A DNA stretch of 64,000 bases from CAZOOR01 sp964581505 (lineage in GTDB: Bacteria > Bacteroidota > Ignavibacteria > Kapaibacteriales > UBA2268): contig CAZOOR010000004.1 in NCBI GenBank assembly GCA_964581505.1, positions 1-64,000 on the forward strand, in the 5' to 3' direction. The position numbers and the translations under genes are program-made. The notes under the pieces were generated by a model. It was not told the origin of the DNA. It worked only from the letters and a program-made list of their open reading frames with translations, and did not search any database. Positions 43,439 to 52,370 of the stretch are shown in pieces (the first letter of the stretch is position 1; each line of letters opens with the position of its first letter).

Positions 43439-44362
43439 TTATTTGTTAATCATTTTGATTAATTCTTCGGGTTCATAAACCATATCATATTCTTCTTTAC
43501 GAATTTCATTACTTGTTAAATCATTTTTTATTCTTTTCAGGAAGTTTTTAAAATCCTTATTAAGTGTCAGTTTATTAATCGTTTCCCAATCTAAATTATC
43601 TCTTGTTCTTGCAGGCAATAGTATCTCGGTAGATAAAGGGTCAGCAATATCAAGCTTAATGATACCAATACCAAAAGATGTTGAAAGACGGGTTAATTCA
43701 TTCAAAAAATCTTCATTATTAGATATCTCTGCGGCAACAAGATAGCTTTCATTAGCCCATGAAGAATTAGATACTGCTTGAAAAAAATTCTCTCTCAATT
43801 TACCTAAATTCAAATCTCTTTTTAATTCAAATGAAATAATTTTGATTGAGTTATTTCCAACTGATGAACTTAAATTTAGCACTTCCGAACTCCATTCTCC
43901 AATTGGAAAACAGCATCCAACAATATCAGGATGAACCCATTCGCCATATTCCTTTTTTTTGGATTTTGAATGATTAATTGTTTTTGTATAACATTTCAAA
44001 TGATAAAAGGCAAAATGAGCTAAAAACGGATGCAAGTGTTTTTCAAGATATGATTTCTTATGTTTGTTTTCTGTTATGTCTTCGGTATTTTCAGACTTTT
44101 CTATTTTCTCTAAATCAAATAGATATTCCTGTTCTTTTAGATAAAATCTTTTTGGACGTTTCCCTACTACTGCAAAAATCGTGTTGGCGTTATCTCTTTC
44201 GTTTACATAAATCTGCGCCCCCAATGTAGCCCAAGGTGTTTTACCTTGACTATTCAATTTTGAATTATAGCCTTTATCCTCGGCAATCTTCCATATTTCA
44301 TTTGCAGTTAATGGTTTCTTCTCTTCTATTAACACTTTCTCAGCTAATTCTAAAAATGTCAT
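43439..44362 (-). CDS. HrgA-like protein (HARE-HTH plus PD-(D/E)XK nuclease-like domain)
   Basis: The 307-residue protein starts with a HARE-HTH domain (residues 1-78: LAEKVLIEEKKPLTANEIWKIAEDKGYNSKLNSQGKTPWATLGAQIYV), a DNA-reading domain often fused to restriction or chromatin proteins. The C-terminal half has a PD-(D/E)XK-like pattern: HPDIVG (D146) followed by IISFELKRDL (E179, K181). This architecture matches HrgA/COG2958 proteins, known from Helicobacter restriction loci. No methyltransferase partner is adjacent, so it may be an orphan nuclease or a modified-DNA-dependent one. Confidence 0.78.
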   Translation of the reverse strand: MTFLELAEKVLIEEKKPLTANEIWKIAEDKGYNSKLNSQGKTPWATLGAQIYVNERDNANTIFAVVGKRPKRFYLKEQEYLFDLEKIEKSENTEDITENKHKKSYLEKHLHPFLAHFAFYHLKCYTKTINHSKSKKKEYGEWVHPDIVGCCFPIGEWSSEVLNLSSSVGNNSIKIISFELKRDLNLGKLRENFFQAVSNSSWANESYLVAAEISNNEDFLNELTRLSTSFGIGIIKLDIADPLSTEILLPARTRDNLDWETINKLTLNKDFKNFLKRIKNDLTSNEIRKEEYDMVYEPEELIKMINK

Positions 44363-44647
44363 TATGTATGAACCCCCTAACTAATTAAACAATGCTTTTT
44401 ACTTATGTTAATTATTCGTATTCTAATATCACGATTTATGATATTTTTTTAATACCCATTATTCTACTTCTTCACTGTTTTTATTTTCGTTCTTTATTAT
44501 AAAGCAATATAATAAATTTTATGCTACTGTTTTACACACAGGTAATATTTGCTGTGGGAATTGATGTTATATAGATAGAATAAGATATACTTGGCTCATT
44601 TGCCTGTATTGAGCAACAAAAGATATGCAGGATTCCAATAAGAAGAA

Positions 44648-45718
44648 TTATTTGTATTCTTTTATTTCCTGTTCGCCTTTGTGTGCAAAATATACGCTCT
44701 CGACAAGTGCGTTTATTTCATCTTCACCGGGATATACTTTAATATCGGCAATGAAGGAAATTCGCTCTCTAAGTAAGTCAATAAGCATTTCGGAATACGC
44801 AACGCCACCTGTAATTAGTATGGCGTCAATTTTACCTTTTAGAACGGTAGCATAGGCACCGATTTCTTTTGAAATTTGGTAAGCCATTGCTTCGTAAACT
44901 TCGCGAGCATATTTATCACCTACGGCAATGCGGTCTTCGACTTCGACCGTACTGTTTGTACCGAGATAGGAAACAATACCACCGCGTCCGATAATCATTT
45001 TACGAATTTTAATATGGTCGTATTTTTCAGAGAAACATAATTTGGCAAATGTCCCCATTGGTACGGAGCCACTTCTTTCCGGCGAGAAAGGACCATCACC
45101 GTCCAGCCCGTTGTTCACGTCAATTACACGACCCTTGTAATGGGCGCCGACCGTAATACCACCACCGAGATGGGCAACAATTAAGCTGAGTTCCTCATAT
45201 TTTTTCCCACTTTCGCGGGCAAATCGGCGTGCAACAGCTTTCTGATTGAGTGCGTGGAAAATACTAATGCGAGGAAGTAAGCAGTTACCGGAATATCTTG
45301 CAATATCGTCCATTTCGTCCACGACAACAGGGTCAACAATATATGCTTCTTCTTCATTGCCTGCTTCACGTGCGATTTCGCGGGCAAGAATACCACCGAG
45401 ATTAGAGGCATGCTCGCCGAGACGTTGCAATTTAATATCCTCAATCATAGCATCATTAACGCGATAGACACCGCCCGGTATAGGTTTAATCAGACCTCCC
45501 CTACCAACAACAACGTCAATTGATTGTGGTGAAATTTTGGCAAGTTTCAGAGCATCAATAATAAGATTTTTTCTAAACTCATATTGAGCAAGAATACTTT
45601 TAAATTGAGATAAATCATCTATATCGTGTCTAATGACGCGAGTAATAACTTCATTCAAGTCGTCATAAATGGCGAACTTGGTAGAGGTAGAACCCGGATT
45701 AATTGCAAGAATTCTCAT
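44648..45718 (-). CDS. buk: Butyrate kinase
   Basis: The 356-residue enzyme of the acetokinase family makes ATP from butyryl-phosphate or a branched acyl-phosphate. It starts ILAINPGSTSTKFAIYDD (phosphate loop), then has VVGRGGLIKPIPGGVYRVN, HLGGGITVGAHYKGRVIDVNNGLDGDGPFSPERSG and ILITGGVAYS, all typical of Buk rather than AckA. It is last in the ackA-pta-hutH-ptb-buk operon, 12 bases after ptb. Confidence 0.93.
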   Translation of the reverse strand: MRILAINPGSTSTKFAIYDDLNEVITRVIRHDIDDLSQFKSILAQYEFRKNLIIDALKLAKISPQSIDVVVGRGGLIKPIPGGVYRVNDAMIEDIKLQRLGEHASNLGGILAREIAREAGNEEEAYIVDPVVVDEMDDIARYSGNCLLPRISIFHALNQKAVARRFARESGKKYEELSLIVAHLGGGITVGAHYKGRVIDVNNGLDGDGPFSPERSGSVPMGTFAKLCFSEKYDHIKIRKMIIGRGGIVSYLGTNSTVEVEDRIAVGDKYAREVYEAMAYQISKEIGAYATVLKGKIDAILITGGVAYSEMLIDLLRERISFIADIKVYPGEDEINALVESVYFAHKGEQEIKEYK

Positions 45719-45730
45719 AATAGCTCCAAA

Positions 45731-46627
45731 TTAATAGGAAGCGGCAAGAGCAATAGACATAAGTTTGCTCCTGTCGGAATCCGCCCGCGATGTTAATACA
45801 ATCGGTGCGGCGGCACCGAGAATAATAGCGGCAACCGTTGCCTTTCCAAAATACGTAAAACTTTTGTATAGTGCGTTCGCAGTTTCGATATTAGGCGCAA
45901 CGATTAAGTCGGCATCACCGGCAACATCGCTAACAAGTCCTTTATGTTCAGCCGCCTCTTTTGAAACAATATTATCAAAAGCAAGAGGTCCGTCAATAAT
46001 GGCACCTTTTATTTGTTTGCGTTTACTCATCATAGTCAGCAAAGCGGCATCTGTTGTTGATTCCATTTTCGGATTAACAACTTCGACCGGTGCAAGGAGA
46101 CCGATTTTAGGCTGCGCAATACCAAAACGATGAAATGCTTTAATAGCATTTTTAATAATAGCAGTCTTTTCTTTCAGGTCGGGTGCAATGTTTTGAGCGG
46201 CATCGGTAAGAGCCAGCACCTTGTGATAAGCATCAATTTCAAAAAAACCGATATGACTGAGCAATGCACCTTCTCGCAAACCATTATCTTTATCAAGTAC
46301 GGCACGGAGGAAATCGGCAGTACCGACCATACCTTTCATTAAAATATGCGCTTTGCTTTCACGAATAAGCGAAACCGCTTTGCGTGCGGCAATAGCGGGA
46401 ATATTCTCTTCGATAATTTCAAAAGAGCTAATATCAAGGTTTTCTTCTGCGGCAATTTTGATAATTTTTTCTTTATTGCCGACCAGAATAGCCGAAGCAA
46501 TGCCCTGCTCTTTTGCGGCTGTAACCGCGCTAAGGACGTTATCGTCCTCAGCGGCGGCAACAGCAATAATTTTTCCGTGCTTGCTCTTTGCAATTTCAAT
46601 GAATGAATTTAAATTACTTAGTTTCAT
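45731..46627 (-). CDS. ptb: Phosphate butyryltransferase
   Basis: The 298-residue enzyme exchanges CoA for phosphate on butyryl-CoA (or isobutyryl/isovaleryl-CoA). It shows AAEDDNVLSAVTAAKEQGIASAILVG, AHILMKGMVGTADFLRAVLDKDNGLREGALLSHIGFFEI and VAPNIETANALYKSFTYFGKATVAAIILGA, all typical. Together with Buk it converts an acyl-CoA to a free acid with ATP formation. It starts 20 bases after hutH. Confidence 0.92.
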   Translation of the reverse strand: MKLSNLNSFIEIAKSKHGKIIAVAAAEDDNVLSAVTAAKEQGIASAILVGNKEKIIKIAAEENLDISSFEIIEENIPAIAARKAVSLIRESKAHILMKGMVGTADFLRAVLDKDNGLREGALLSHIGFFEIDAYHKVLALTDAAQNIAPDLKEKTAIIKNAIKAFHRFGIAQPKIGLLAPVEVVNPKMESTTDAALLTMMSKRKQIKGAIIDGPLAFDNIVSKEAAEHKGLVSDVAGDADLIVAPNIETANALYKSFTYFGKATVAAIILGAAAPIVLTSRADSDRSKLMSIALAASY

Positions 46628-46647
46628 ACTTAATCTTTAATTAATAA

Positions 46648-48171
46648 TTATTCTAAACTACCGACAGTCTCTTCGACATTATCAAGAATTTCGCAAGACT
46701 TAACAAGAGCCTTCATAGTGTTATGGTCTTTGTAGAGCGGTCTGTCAATATCAAGGAATTCAACGTACTTGCGAACAACACTCTTAGCAGTAGAAACACC
46801 ATCACCGTTTTTGAAGTCCCTAATATCCAAAGCTTGAGCCGCCGCCATAAATTCAATACCAAGTACGCCATAGGCATTATCAAGAATTTGCCCGTTCTTC
46901 AAAGCGGTATTCATACCCATTGAAACAAAATCCTCTTGGTCTGCCGCCGCAGGAATAGATTGAATGGAAGCAGGAGACGCAAGTATTTTTTGTTCCACAA
47001 TAAGCATATCGGCTGTATATTGGCTGAGCATCATACCGGAAAACATACCGGCTCTTGTAGTAAGAAACGGTGGCAATCCGACACTCAAAGCCGGGTTAAG
47101 CATACGATTTAATCGTCTTTCGGACAGAACAGAAACCATAGTAATAGCGGCACCTACCATATCCATAGGAAGTGCAACGGGAGTACCTTGGAAATTAGCA
47201 CCTGTAAGTGTTAATTTTTCTTCGGTTAGGAAAATCGGGTTATCCCCCACACCGTTCAATTCAATTTCCACTTGTTTCCAAGCATAGGCAATTGCATCGT
47301 GAGCGGCACCGATTACCTGCGGAGTAGAACGCATTGAGTAAGCGTCTTGCACTTTTGTTTTCATCTTTCCGGTCATTAAATCACTGCCGGTCAGACATTT
47401 TTTAATTGAAACAGCACTGCGTTGCGCACCGGCGAAGCCACGTAATTCGTGAAGTCGAATATCATAAGGTTTTAAATTTGCCAAAAGTGCTTCGAGGGAC
47501 ATAGCCGCCGCAATTTCGGCTTGCTTCAGCCAACGATTGAAATCATATAATTCCAAAGCACTGATAGCCGTCAGTAGATTAGAACCATTAATAGTAGAAA
47601 GTCCGTCACGCGCCTGCAAACCGGGAATATTAATTCCGGCTTTCTCGAATGCGGCTTCGCCCGAAAGTCTTTCACCCTGATAGAAGGCTTCACCTTCGCC
47701 CAATAAGAGCAAAGCAATTTGGGACATAGGGGCTAAATCACCACTTGCACCCACCGAGCCTTTTTCGCTTACAACGGGAGTAACGCCTTTGTTCAGCATT
47801 TCGATTAAAGTTTCTGTAATTACAAGACGGCAACCGGAATGACCTTTTGCATGCACATTAATTCTACCGAGCATAGCGGCTCTTACGCGTTCAATCGGAA
47901 CAGGTTCGCCAATTCCGGCAGAATGATTGTAAATCAAATATTTTTGAAATTCACTAACCTGTTCGTCATTGAGAACAATTTCCGAAAATTCACCAATGCC
48001 GGTATTAATGCCGTACATAATTTCCTTTGCGGCAATTTTTTCTTCGAGCATTGTACGGCAAGCATTAATTTTTCCTTTTGCTTCGGGCGTAAGTTCTACT
48101 TTTTCGCCGTGGCGTGCTACTCTAACGAGTTTTTCGATTGTCAGATTATATCCGTCTAAAACAATAGCCAT
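46648..48171 (-). CDS. hutH: Histidine ammonia-lyase-like aromatic amino acid lyase
   Basis: The 507-residue protein belongs to the MIO-cofactor lyase family. The MIO triad A142-S143-G144 is in GSVGASGDLAPMSQ, at the same numbering as the well-studied Pseudomonas HAL. Y53 (MYGINTGIG), H83 and an acidic QED motif (412-414) fit histidine use. However, the selectivity pair is Asn-His (N82-H83) instead of Ser-His, and the QEDH motif reads QEDF. Histidine to urocanate is the best guess; a related lyase or aminomutase is possible. No hutU, hutI or hutG is adjacent. It sits between pta and ptb in an acyl-phosphate operon. Confidence 0.85.
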   Translation of the reverse strand: MAIVLDGYNLTIEKLVRVARHGEKVELTPEAKGKINACRTMLEEKIAAKEIMYGINTGIGEFSEIVLNDEQVSEFQKYLIYNHSAGIGEPVPIERVRAAMLGRINVHAKGHSGCRLVITETLIEMLNKGVTPVVSEKGSVGASGDLAPMSQIALLLLGEGEAFYQGERLSGEAAFEKAGINIPGLQARDGLSTINGSNLLTAISALELYDFNRWLKQAEIAAAMSLEALLANLKPYDIRLHELRGFAGAQRSAVSIKKCLTGSDLMTGKMKTKVQDAYSMRSTPQVIGAAHDAIAYAWKQVEIELNGVGDNPIFLTEEKLTLTGANFQGTPVALPMDMVGAAITMVSVLSERRLNRMLNPALSVGLPPFLTTRAGMFSGMMLSQYTADMLIVEQKILASPASIQSIPAAADQEDFVSMGMNTALKNGQILDNAYGVLGIEFMAAAQALDIRDFKNGDGVSTAKSVVRKYVEFLDIDRPLYKDHNTMKALVKSCEILDNVEETVGSLE

Positions 48172-48247
48172 AAAAATCCTATTTTTTAAAATTCAAAAAA
48201 CATATTTACAAAAATATAATTTTTTGATGATTAATCAGAAAATATAA

Positions 48248-49225
48248 TTATGCCATCAATGAGCAAATAGCGGCAACATTTACCATATCATCAACCGAAC
48301 AACCGCGTGATAAATCGCAGTATGGTTTTGCCAATCCTTGGACGATAGGTCCGACAGCATCAAAACCACCCAATCTTTGAGTAAGTTTGTAGCCGATATT
48401 TCCTGCGTCTAAATCGGGAAAAACAAGGACATTGGCTTTGCCGGCAACAGGTGAACCTTTGCATTTTCTTTCGCCAATTGCTTCAATAAGAGCGGCATCA
48501 GCCTGCATTTCGCCATCAACCAGTAGGTCGGGTGCTTTTTCTTTAACGATATTAGTAGCATTAACAACTTTATCAACATGCGGATGGTCTGCACTACCTT
48601 TTGTAGAGAAAGAGAGCATAGCAATTTTCGGTTCGACCCCGGCAACAGATTTGAAATTTCTTGCAGATGATATTGCAATATCAGCAAGTTGTTTCTCGTT
48701 CGGGTCGGGATTAACTGCACAATCGGCAAAGCAGATAAGTCTTTCGTCCTTTGCCATAATGAAATAGCTACTTACAATCGAAATACCGGGAGCTACACCG
48801 ACCGTATAAATAGCGGCACGGATAATATCGCCTGTAGCTGATATATTTCCGCCAACCACAACATCAACTTTTCCGGTATTTAACAATTGACCCGCAAAAT
48901 AAACGGGAAGGGAAACGAGTTCACGCGCCTGTTCTTCCGTCATTCCTTTTGCTTTCCGCTTCTCGAAAAGAATTGAAGTAAATTCATTAAGATACTCTGA
49001 TTTCAATGGGTTAATAATATCAATTCCGTTCAAATCAAGATTGTTATCATTAGCCAAAGAATTAATTTTTTCATCATCACCAACAAGAACGGCTTTTGCA
49101 ATTTTTTCATCACGCAGAACGATAGCGGCTTTTAATGTTCTAATATCTTCCGCATCGGGAAAAGCAACTGTTCTAAATAAATCTTTTGCTTTATTTTTAA
49201 TTTCATCAATAAATGTAATAGACAT
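48248..49225 (-). CDS. pta: Phosphate acetyltransferase
   Basis: The 325-residue short-type Pta (no N-terminal BioD/DRTGG domains) converts acetyl-CoA to acetyl-phosphate. Typical parts are [61 protein letters not shown] and [55 protein letters not shown]. It lies 40 bases downstream of ackA. Confidence 0.94.
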   Translation of the reverse strand: MSITFIDEIKNKAKDLFRTVAFPDAEDIRTLKAAIVLRDEKIAKAVLVGDDEKINSLANDNNLDLNGIDIINPLKSEYLNEFTSILFEKRKAKGMTEEQARELVSLPVYFAGQLLNTGKVDVVVGGNISATGDIIRAAIYTVGVAPGISIVSSYFIMAKDERLICFADCAVNPDPNEKQLADIAISSARNFKSVAGVEPKIAMLSFSTKGSADHPHVDKVVNATNIVKEKAPDLLVDGEMQADAALIEAIGERKCKGSPVAGKANVLVFPDLDAGNIGYKLTQRLGGFDAVGPIVQGLAKPYCDLSRGCSVDDMVNVAAICSLMA

Positions 49226-49265
49226 TTTAAAACCTTAATAATGTTATTGTTAAATTATTTACAAA

Positions 49266-50513
49266 TTACCAAATACGAGGTACATTGAGAACTACGCGTA
49301 CAGTATCGCGGGCTAATATTAATTCCTCGTTAGTCGGAATAACGTAAACATCAATTTTACTGTCCTCTGTACTGATTTTCATTTCTTTTCCTCCGACAGC
49401 CTGTTCGTTAAGTTTATCGTCAATTTCGATACCGAAATAATCCATATTGGCAACACTTCTCTTTCTAATTTCAGCGGAATTTTCGCCAATACCACCGGTG
49501 AAGCATATAGCATCTGTACCATTTGTCTCGGCAGTGTAGAAACCGATATATTTTTTAATTCTATGGCAAAACATATCAATGGCAAGTCTTGCTCTTCTGT
49601 CATCATGTTCTTTTTCTTCGTCCAGTAAATCGCGCATATCATTAGTTAAACCTGAAATACCTATAAGACCGGAGCGCTTGTTGAGGACGCTGAACACTTC
49701 GTCCATTGAGATACCTTCGTTATGAGCAAGGAACTCGATAACAGTCGGGTCAATATCACCGCAACGCGTACCCATCATAAGTCCGTCCAGAGGTGTTAAA
49801 CTCATCGAAGTATCAACTGATTTTCCGTTCTTGATAGCACAAGCGGAAGCCCCATTGCCGAGGTGCATAGAAATAATATTTACATCATCGCGTTCTTTGC
49901 CTGTAATTTTTCTATATCTATAAGCAATAAATCTATGAGAAGTCCCGTGGAAACCGTATTTCCTGATTTTAAATCTTCTATACAACTGATATGGAATTGC
50001 AAACAAATACGAAGTTTCCGGCATAGTCGAATGGAATGAAGTATCAAAAATAGCAACCTGCGGAATAGAAGGACCAAAAATCTCACGCGAAGCATAAATA
50101 CCTTTCAGATTAGCAGGATTATGCAGAGGAGCCAAAGGAATGCAATCCTCAATGCCTTCAATAACAGTATCGTCAATACGTACTGATTTTTTAAACCGCT
50201 CACTACCGTGAACAACCCTATGTCCGATAGCATGAATATCGGTCAAATCGTTAATACCCGGAATATGAGATTCGGGATTAGTAATCCATTTAATTGCATA
50301 GTTCAAAGCCGCCTTATGGTCGCGAAGAGGTTCTGCATTCTTGAAAGCAGACTGTCCGCACGCCTTAAATGTAATAATCGATTGGCTGCCGATTCTTTCA
50401 ATCAAGCCAATAGCAAGACGCTTGTCGCTATCATTTTCAATATGCTCAATGTCAGTTTCAATTATTTGAAACTTCAAAGAAGAGCTACCGCAATTAAGAA
50501 CTAGAATATTCAT
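49266..50513 (-). CDS. ackA: Acetate kinase
   Basis: The enzyme has 415 residues from the ATG at 50513, with AAGG about 9 bases upstream; a TTG one codon earlier is open. It shows ILVLNCGSSSLKFQIIE, GHRVVHGSERF, VAIFDTSFHSTMPE, KYGFHGTSHRF, HLGNGASACAIKNGKSVDTSMSLTPLDGLMMGTRCGDIDP and FTGGIGENSAEIR. It makes ATP and acetate from acetyl-phosphate. It is the first gene of the five-gene operon; a TATATTTG element (plus-strand CAAATATA, 50595-50602) lies 80 bases upstream but without a good -33 partner. Confidence 0.96.
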   Translation of the reverse strand: MNILVLNCGSSSLKFQIIETDIEHIENDSDKRLAIGLIERIGSQSIITFKACGQSAFKNAEPLRDHKAALNYAIKWITNPESHIPGINDLTDIHAIGHRVVHGSERFKKSVRIDDTVIEGIEDCIPLAPLHNPANLKGIYASREIFGPSIPQVAIFDTSFHSTMPETSYLFAIPYQLYRRFKIRKYGFHGTSHRFIAYRYRKITGKERDDVNIISMHLGNGASACAIKNGKSVDTSMSLTPLDGLMMGTRCGDIDPTVIEFLAHNEGISMDEVFSVLNKRSGLIGISGLTNDMRDLLDEEKEHDDRRARLAIDMFCHRIKKYIGFYTAETNGTDAICFTGGIGENSAEIRKRSVANMDYFGIEIDDKLNEQAVGGKEMKISTEDSKIDVYVIPTNEELILARDTVRVVLNVPRIW

Positions 50514-50696
50514 CAAAAAACCTTATAAATTATAGAGAATAACATATTTTTTCGTTGTTTTTTAAATTTCTAAAAAAATCAATAAACACGCATACAAATA
50601 TATGAATTTTTTCAATTGAAAAACCGCCATATAACCACATCTTGGTTACATAGAAACACTATTATTTCTTAACAGATAATTCTGTTAATTATTCAA

Positions 50697-51584
50697 TTAT
50701 TCTTCTTTTTTCTTTTTAATCTTAGCAATTCGCTCCAAGGAAATACGAGAAGTAATGTGATGTTTACCCGGTTTGGATTTATGATTCGGTAAAAATATGC
50801 TCAATTTTTGTTCAGCTGTTGTATATAGGAATATCGGTATATGACGAGCCAAGCTGATGTAGTATTCCCCGTAGGAATTAATTACGCTTGTAACATTCAT
50901 ATTTATTCCTGCTTTTTGCGAGAGAACTACACCTTGCCCTGATTTAACGTATTCGAGTTTGGCACATTCCCAACCTAAAGTATCAATTACGGGATGTAAT
51001 CTAAATAAAGAAACCTGTTTCATCAACGGAGTAGGATAGCCGTTTTCAACTAATGTATCGGTGGACTGTACAATCCAAGTAGAACCAACCGGCTTGCACC
51101 CCCTCAGAAACGGCAAGAAGAAAATAGGTTGGAACGAACCTCCGGGAGACATAGCGAAATGTGTTGTATCGTTCTTATCCGAATAATATCTATCTCCCAA
51201 ACTATCAACAACTAAAAATATCTTGTGATTAAGCCAAGGAGAATCGAAAGTTTCAACATTTTGCTTATCCTTGAAGGATTCCTTCGCTTTATAATCTATC
51301 AATTCAATACTTAGATGAAATCTATTCATTTTATCTACTTGCTCGCAAATAACGCGATACTTTTCCAATCTCACTCTTTTTAGCGGACGTTCATAATTGA
51401 TAGATATACTGTCATAAGAAAAAGCATTATAAATTAGTGTATCTCCTTTATCAAATTGTATCTTATAACATAGAGTATCATACTTGATTAAAGGAATGCT
51501 CTTATCAGGCGGATGCAGCAATTGTGCCGACATCACTAATGGAATGAATAATAAAAATAGTGTAATAATAAAGTTCTTTTTCAT
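50697..51584 (-). CDS. Secreted protein of unknown function
   Basis: The 295-residue protein has a signal peptide (FIITLFLLFIPLVMSAQ). I do not recognise a family. The body is beta-rich (DTLCYKIQFDKGDTLIYNAFSYDSI...FHLSIELIDYKAKESF...HKIFLVVDSLGDRYYSDKNDT), and the tail is very basic (ISLERIAKIKKKKEE). The layout resembles periplasmic or outer-membrane-associated proteins of about 300 residues that bind lipids or surface layers, but no motif supports that. It is the last of three secreted genes in one direction, with a terminator before it. Confidence 0.6.
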   Translation of the reverse strand: MKKNFIITLFLLFIPLVMSAQLLHPPDKSIPLIKYDTLCYKIQFDKGDTLIYNAFSYDSISINYERPLKRVRLEKYRVICEQVDKMNRFHLSIELIDYKAKESFKDKQNVETFDSPWLNHKIFLVVDSLGDRYYSDKNDTTHFAMSPGGSFQPIFFLPFLRGCKPVGSTWIVQSTDTLVENGYPTPLMKQVSLFRLHPVIDTLGWECAKLEYVKSGQGVVLSQKAGINMNVTSVINSYGEYYISLARHIPIFLYTTAEQKLSIFLPNHKSKPGKHHITSRISLERIAKIKKKKEE

Positions 51585-51606
51585 ATTTGAAATACATAAA
51601 ATAAAA

Positions 51607-51641
51607 AAACAGCAATCTTCAATTGCAAAGACTGCTGTTTT
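51607..51641 (-). terminator. Terminator of the lipoprotein gene
   Basis: Arms AAAACAGCAATCTT and AAGACTGCTGTTTT (one mismatch) around CAATTGCA, followed on the minus strand by T7, lie 20 bases after the lipoprotein gene (51662-52324). Confidence 0.75.
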
Positions 51642-51661
51642 GGAAATTTCTTGTAAAAAAA

Positions 51662-52324
51662 CTATAAGGAAACCTTGAACCTAAACACCAAGTCATATCT
51701 TGAATTAATAAGCGGGAACAATAGTTTAGGTACTTTCTGATCTTTGGTCTTGCTGTAAACCGCTTTTATAAAAAAATGCGGTTTGGCTTTAAGTGCAAGA
51801 GAAATAATTTTTGCAACGTCAGTCGGCACTTCCAATATATGTTCGGGATTTCTGTAATAATCTTTTACATTCACATTATAAAATTCACCCAATAAATAAT
51901 CCGGTGTATCCGGGTCTCGAACATAATTTGACGAGTCGCTCGGGTCGTTTGGATTTGGAGGGTTATCCCTCCATACTGCAAAATGTAAATAAAACTTAAC
52001 GAACTTAAATTCAATGACGGGGCTATTTTTATCATTCGGATTATAAGGAACTCCATTGGCAGTAACAAGAGAATCTACCCAATAATTGAAAGATAATATT
52101 TCTGCAATTTGAATTTTATCTTTATTGTCCCTATATTCTGGATAGTCATTTAAATTGGTAAAATCCCAAGAAGTATCGGGAGCAAACCTATCAACCCAAT
52201 TTTTATAGAAATAAACAGGCAACTGAAATTTAAATGTTGATAGACTATCAACGGTATTAGTATAACAACCTAATAAGCCGATACCAATAACTATTGTCAA
52301 TAAAATGATTAGATTTTTTTTCAT
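51662..52324 (-). CDS. Lipoprotein of unknown function
   Basis: The 220-residue protein has a lipobox (IGIGLLGC, Cys at about residue 20). No family is recognised. It is rich in Tyr, Trp, Asn and Pro, with DNPPNPNDPSDSSNY in the middle, and it ends in beta strands (SRYDLVFRFKVSL). It lies 46 bases after the barrel-protein gene, so the two may form a surface-protein unit. Confidence 0.6.
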   Translation of the reverse strand: MKKNLIILLTIVIGIGLLGCYTNTVDSLSTFKFQLPVYFYKNWVDRFAPDTSWDFTNLNDYPEYRDNKDKIQIAEILSFNYWVDSLVTANGVPYNPNDKNSPVIEFKFVKFYLHFAVWRDNPPNPNDPSDSSNYVRDPDTPDYLLGEFYNVNVKDYYRNPEHILEVPTDVAKIISLALKAKPHFFIKAVYSKTKDQKVPKLLFPLINSRYDLVFRFKVSL

Positions 52325-52370
52325 TGTATTATTTTGATTAATTAAACATCGAAATTAAATTAAAAATTGA

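Noticed and set aside
48248..49225. Reading pta as a second ptb
   Set aside because: The C-terminal [15 protein letters not shown] and [10 protein letters not shown] segments are typical of phosphate acetyltransferase, and it lies next to ackA.
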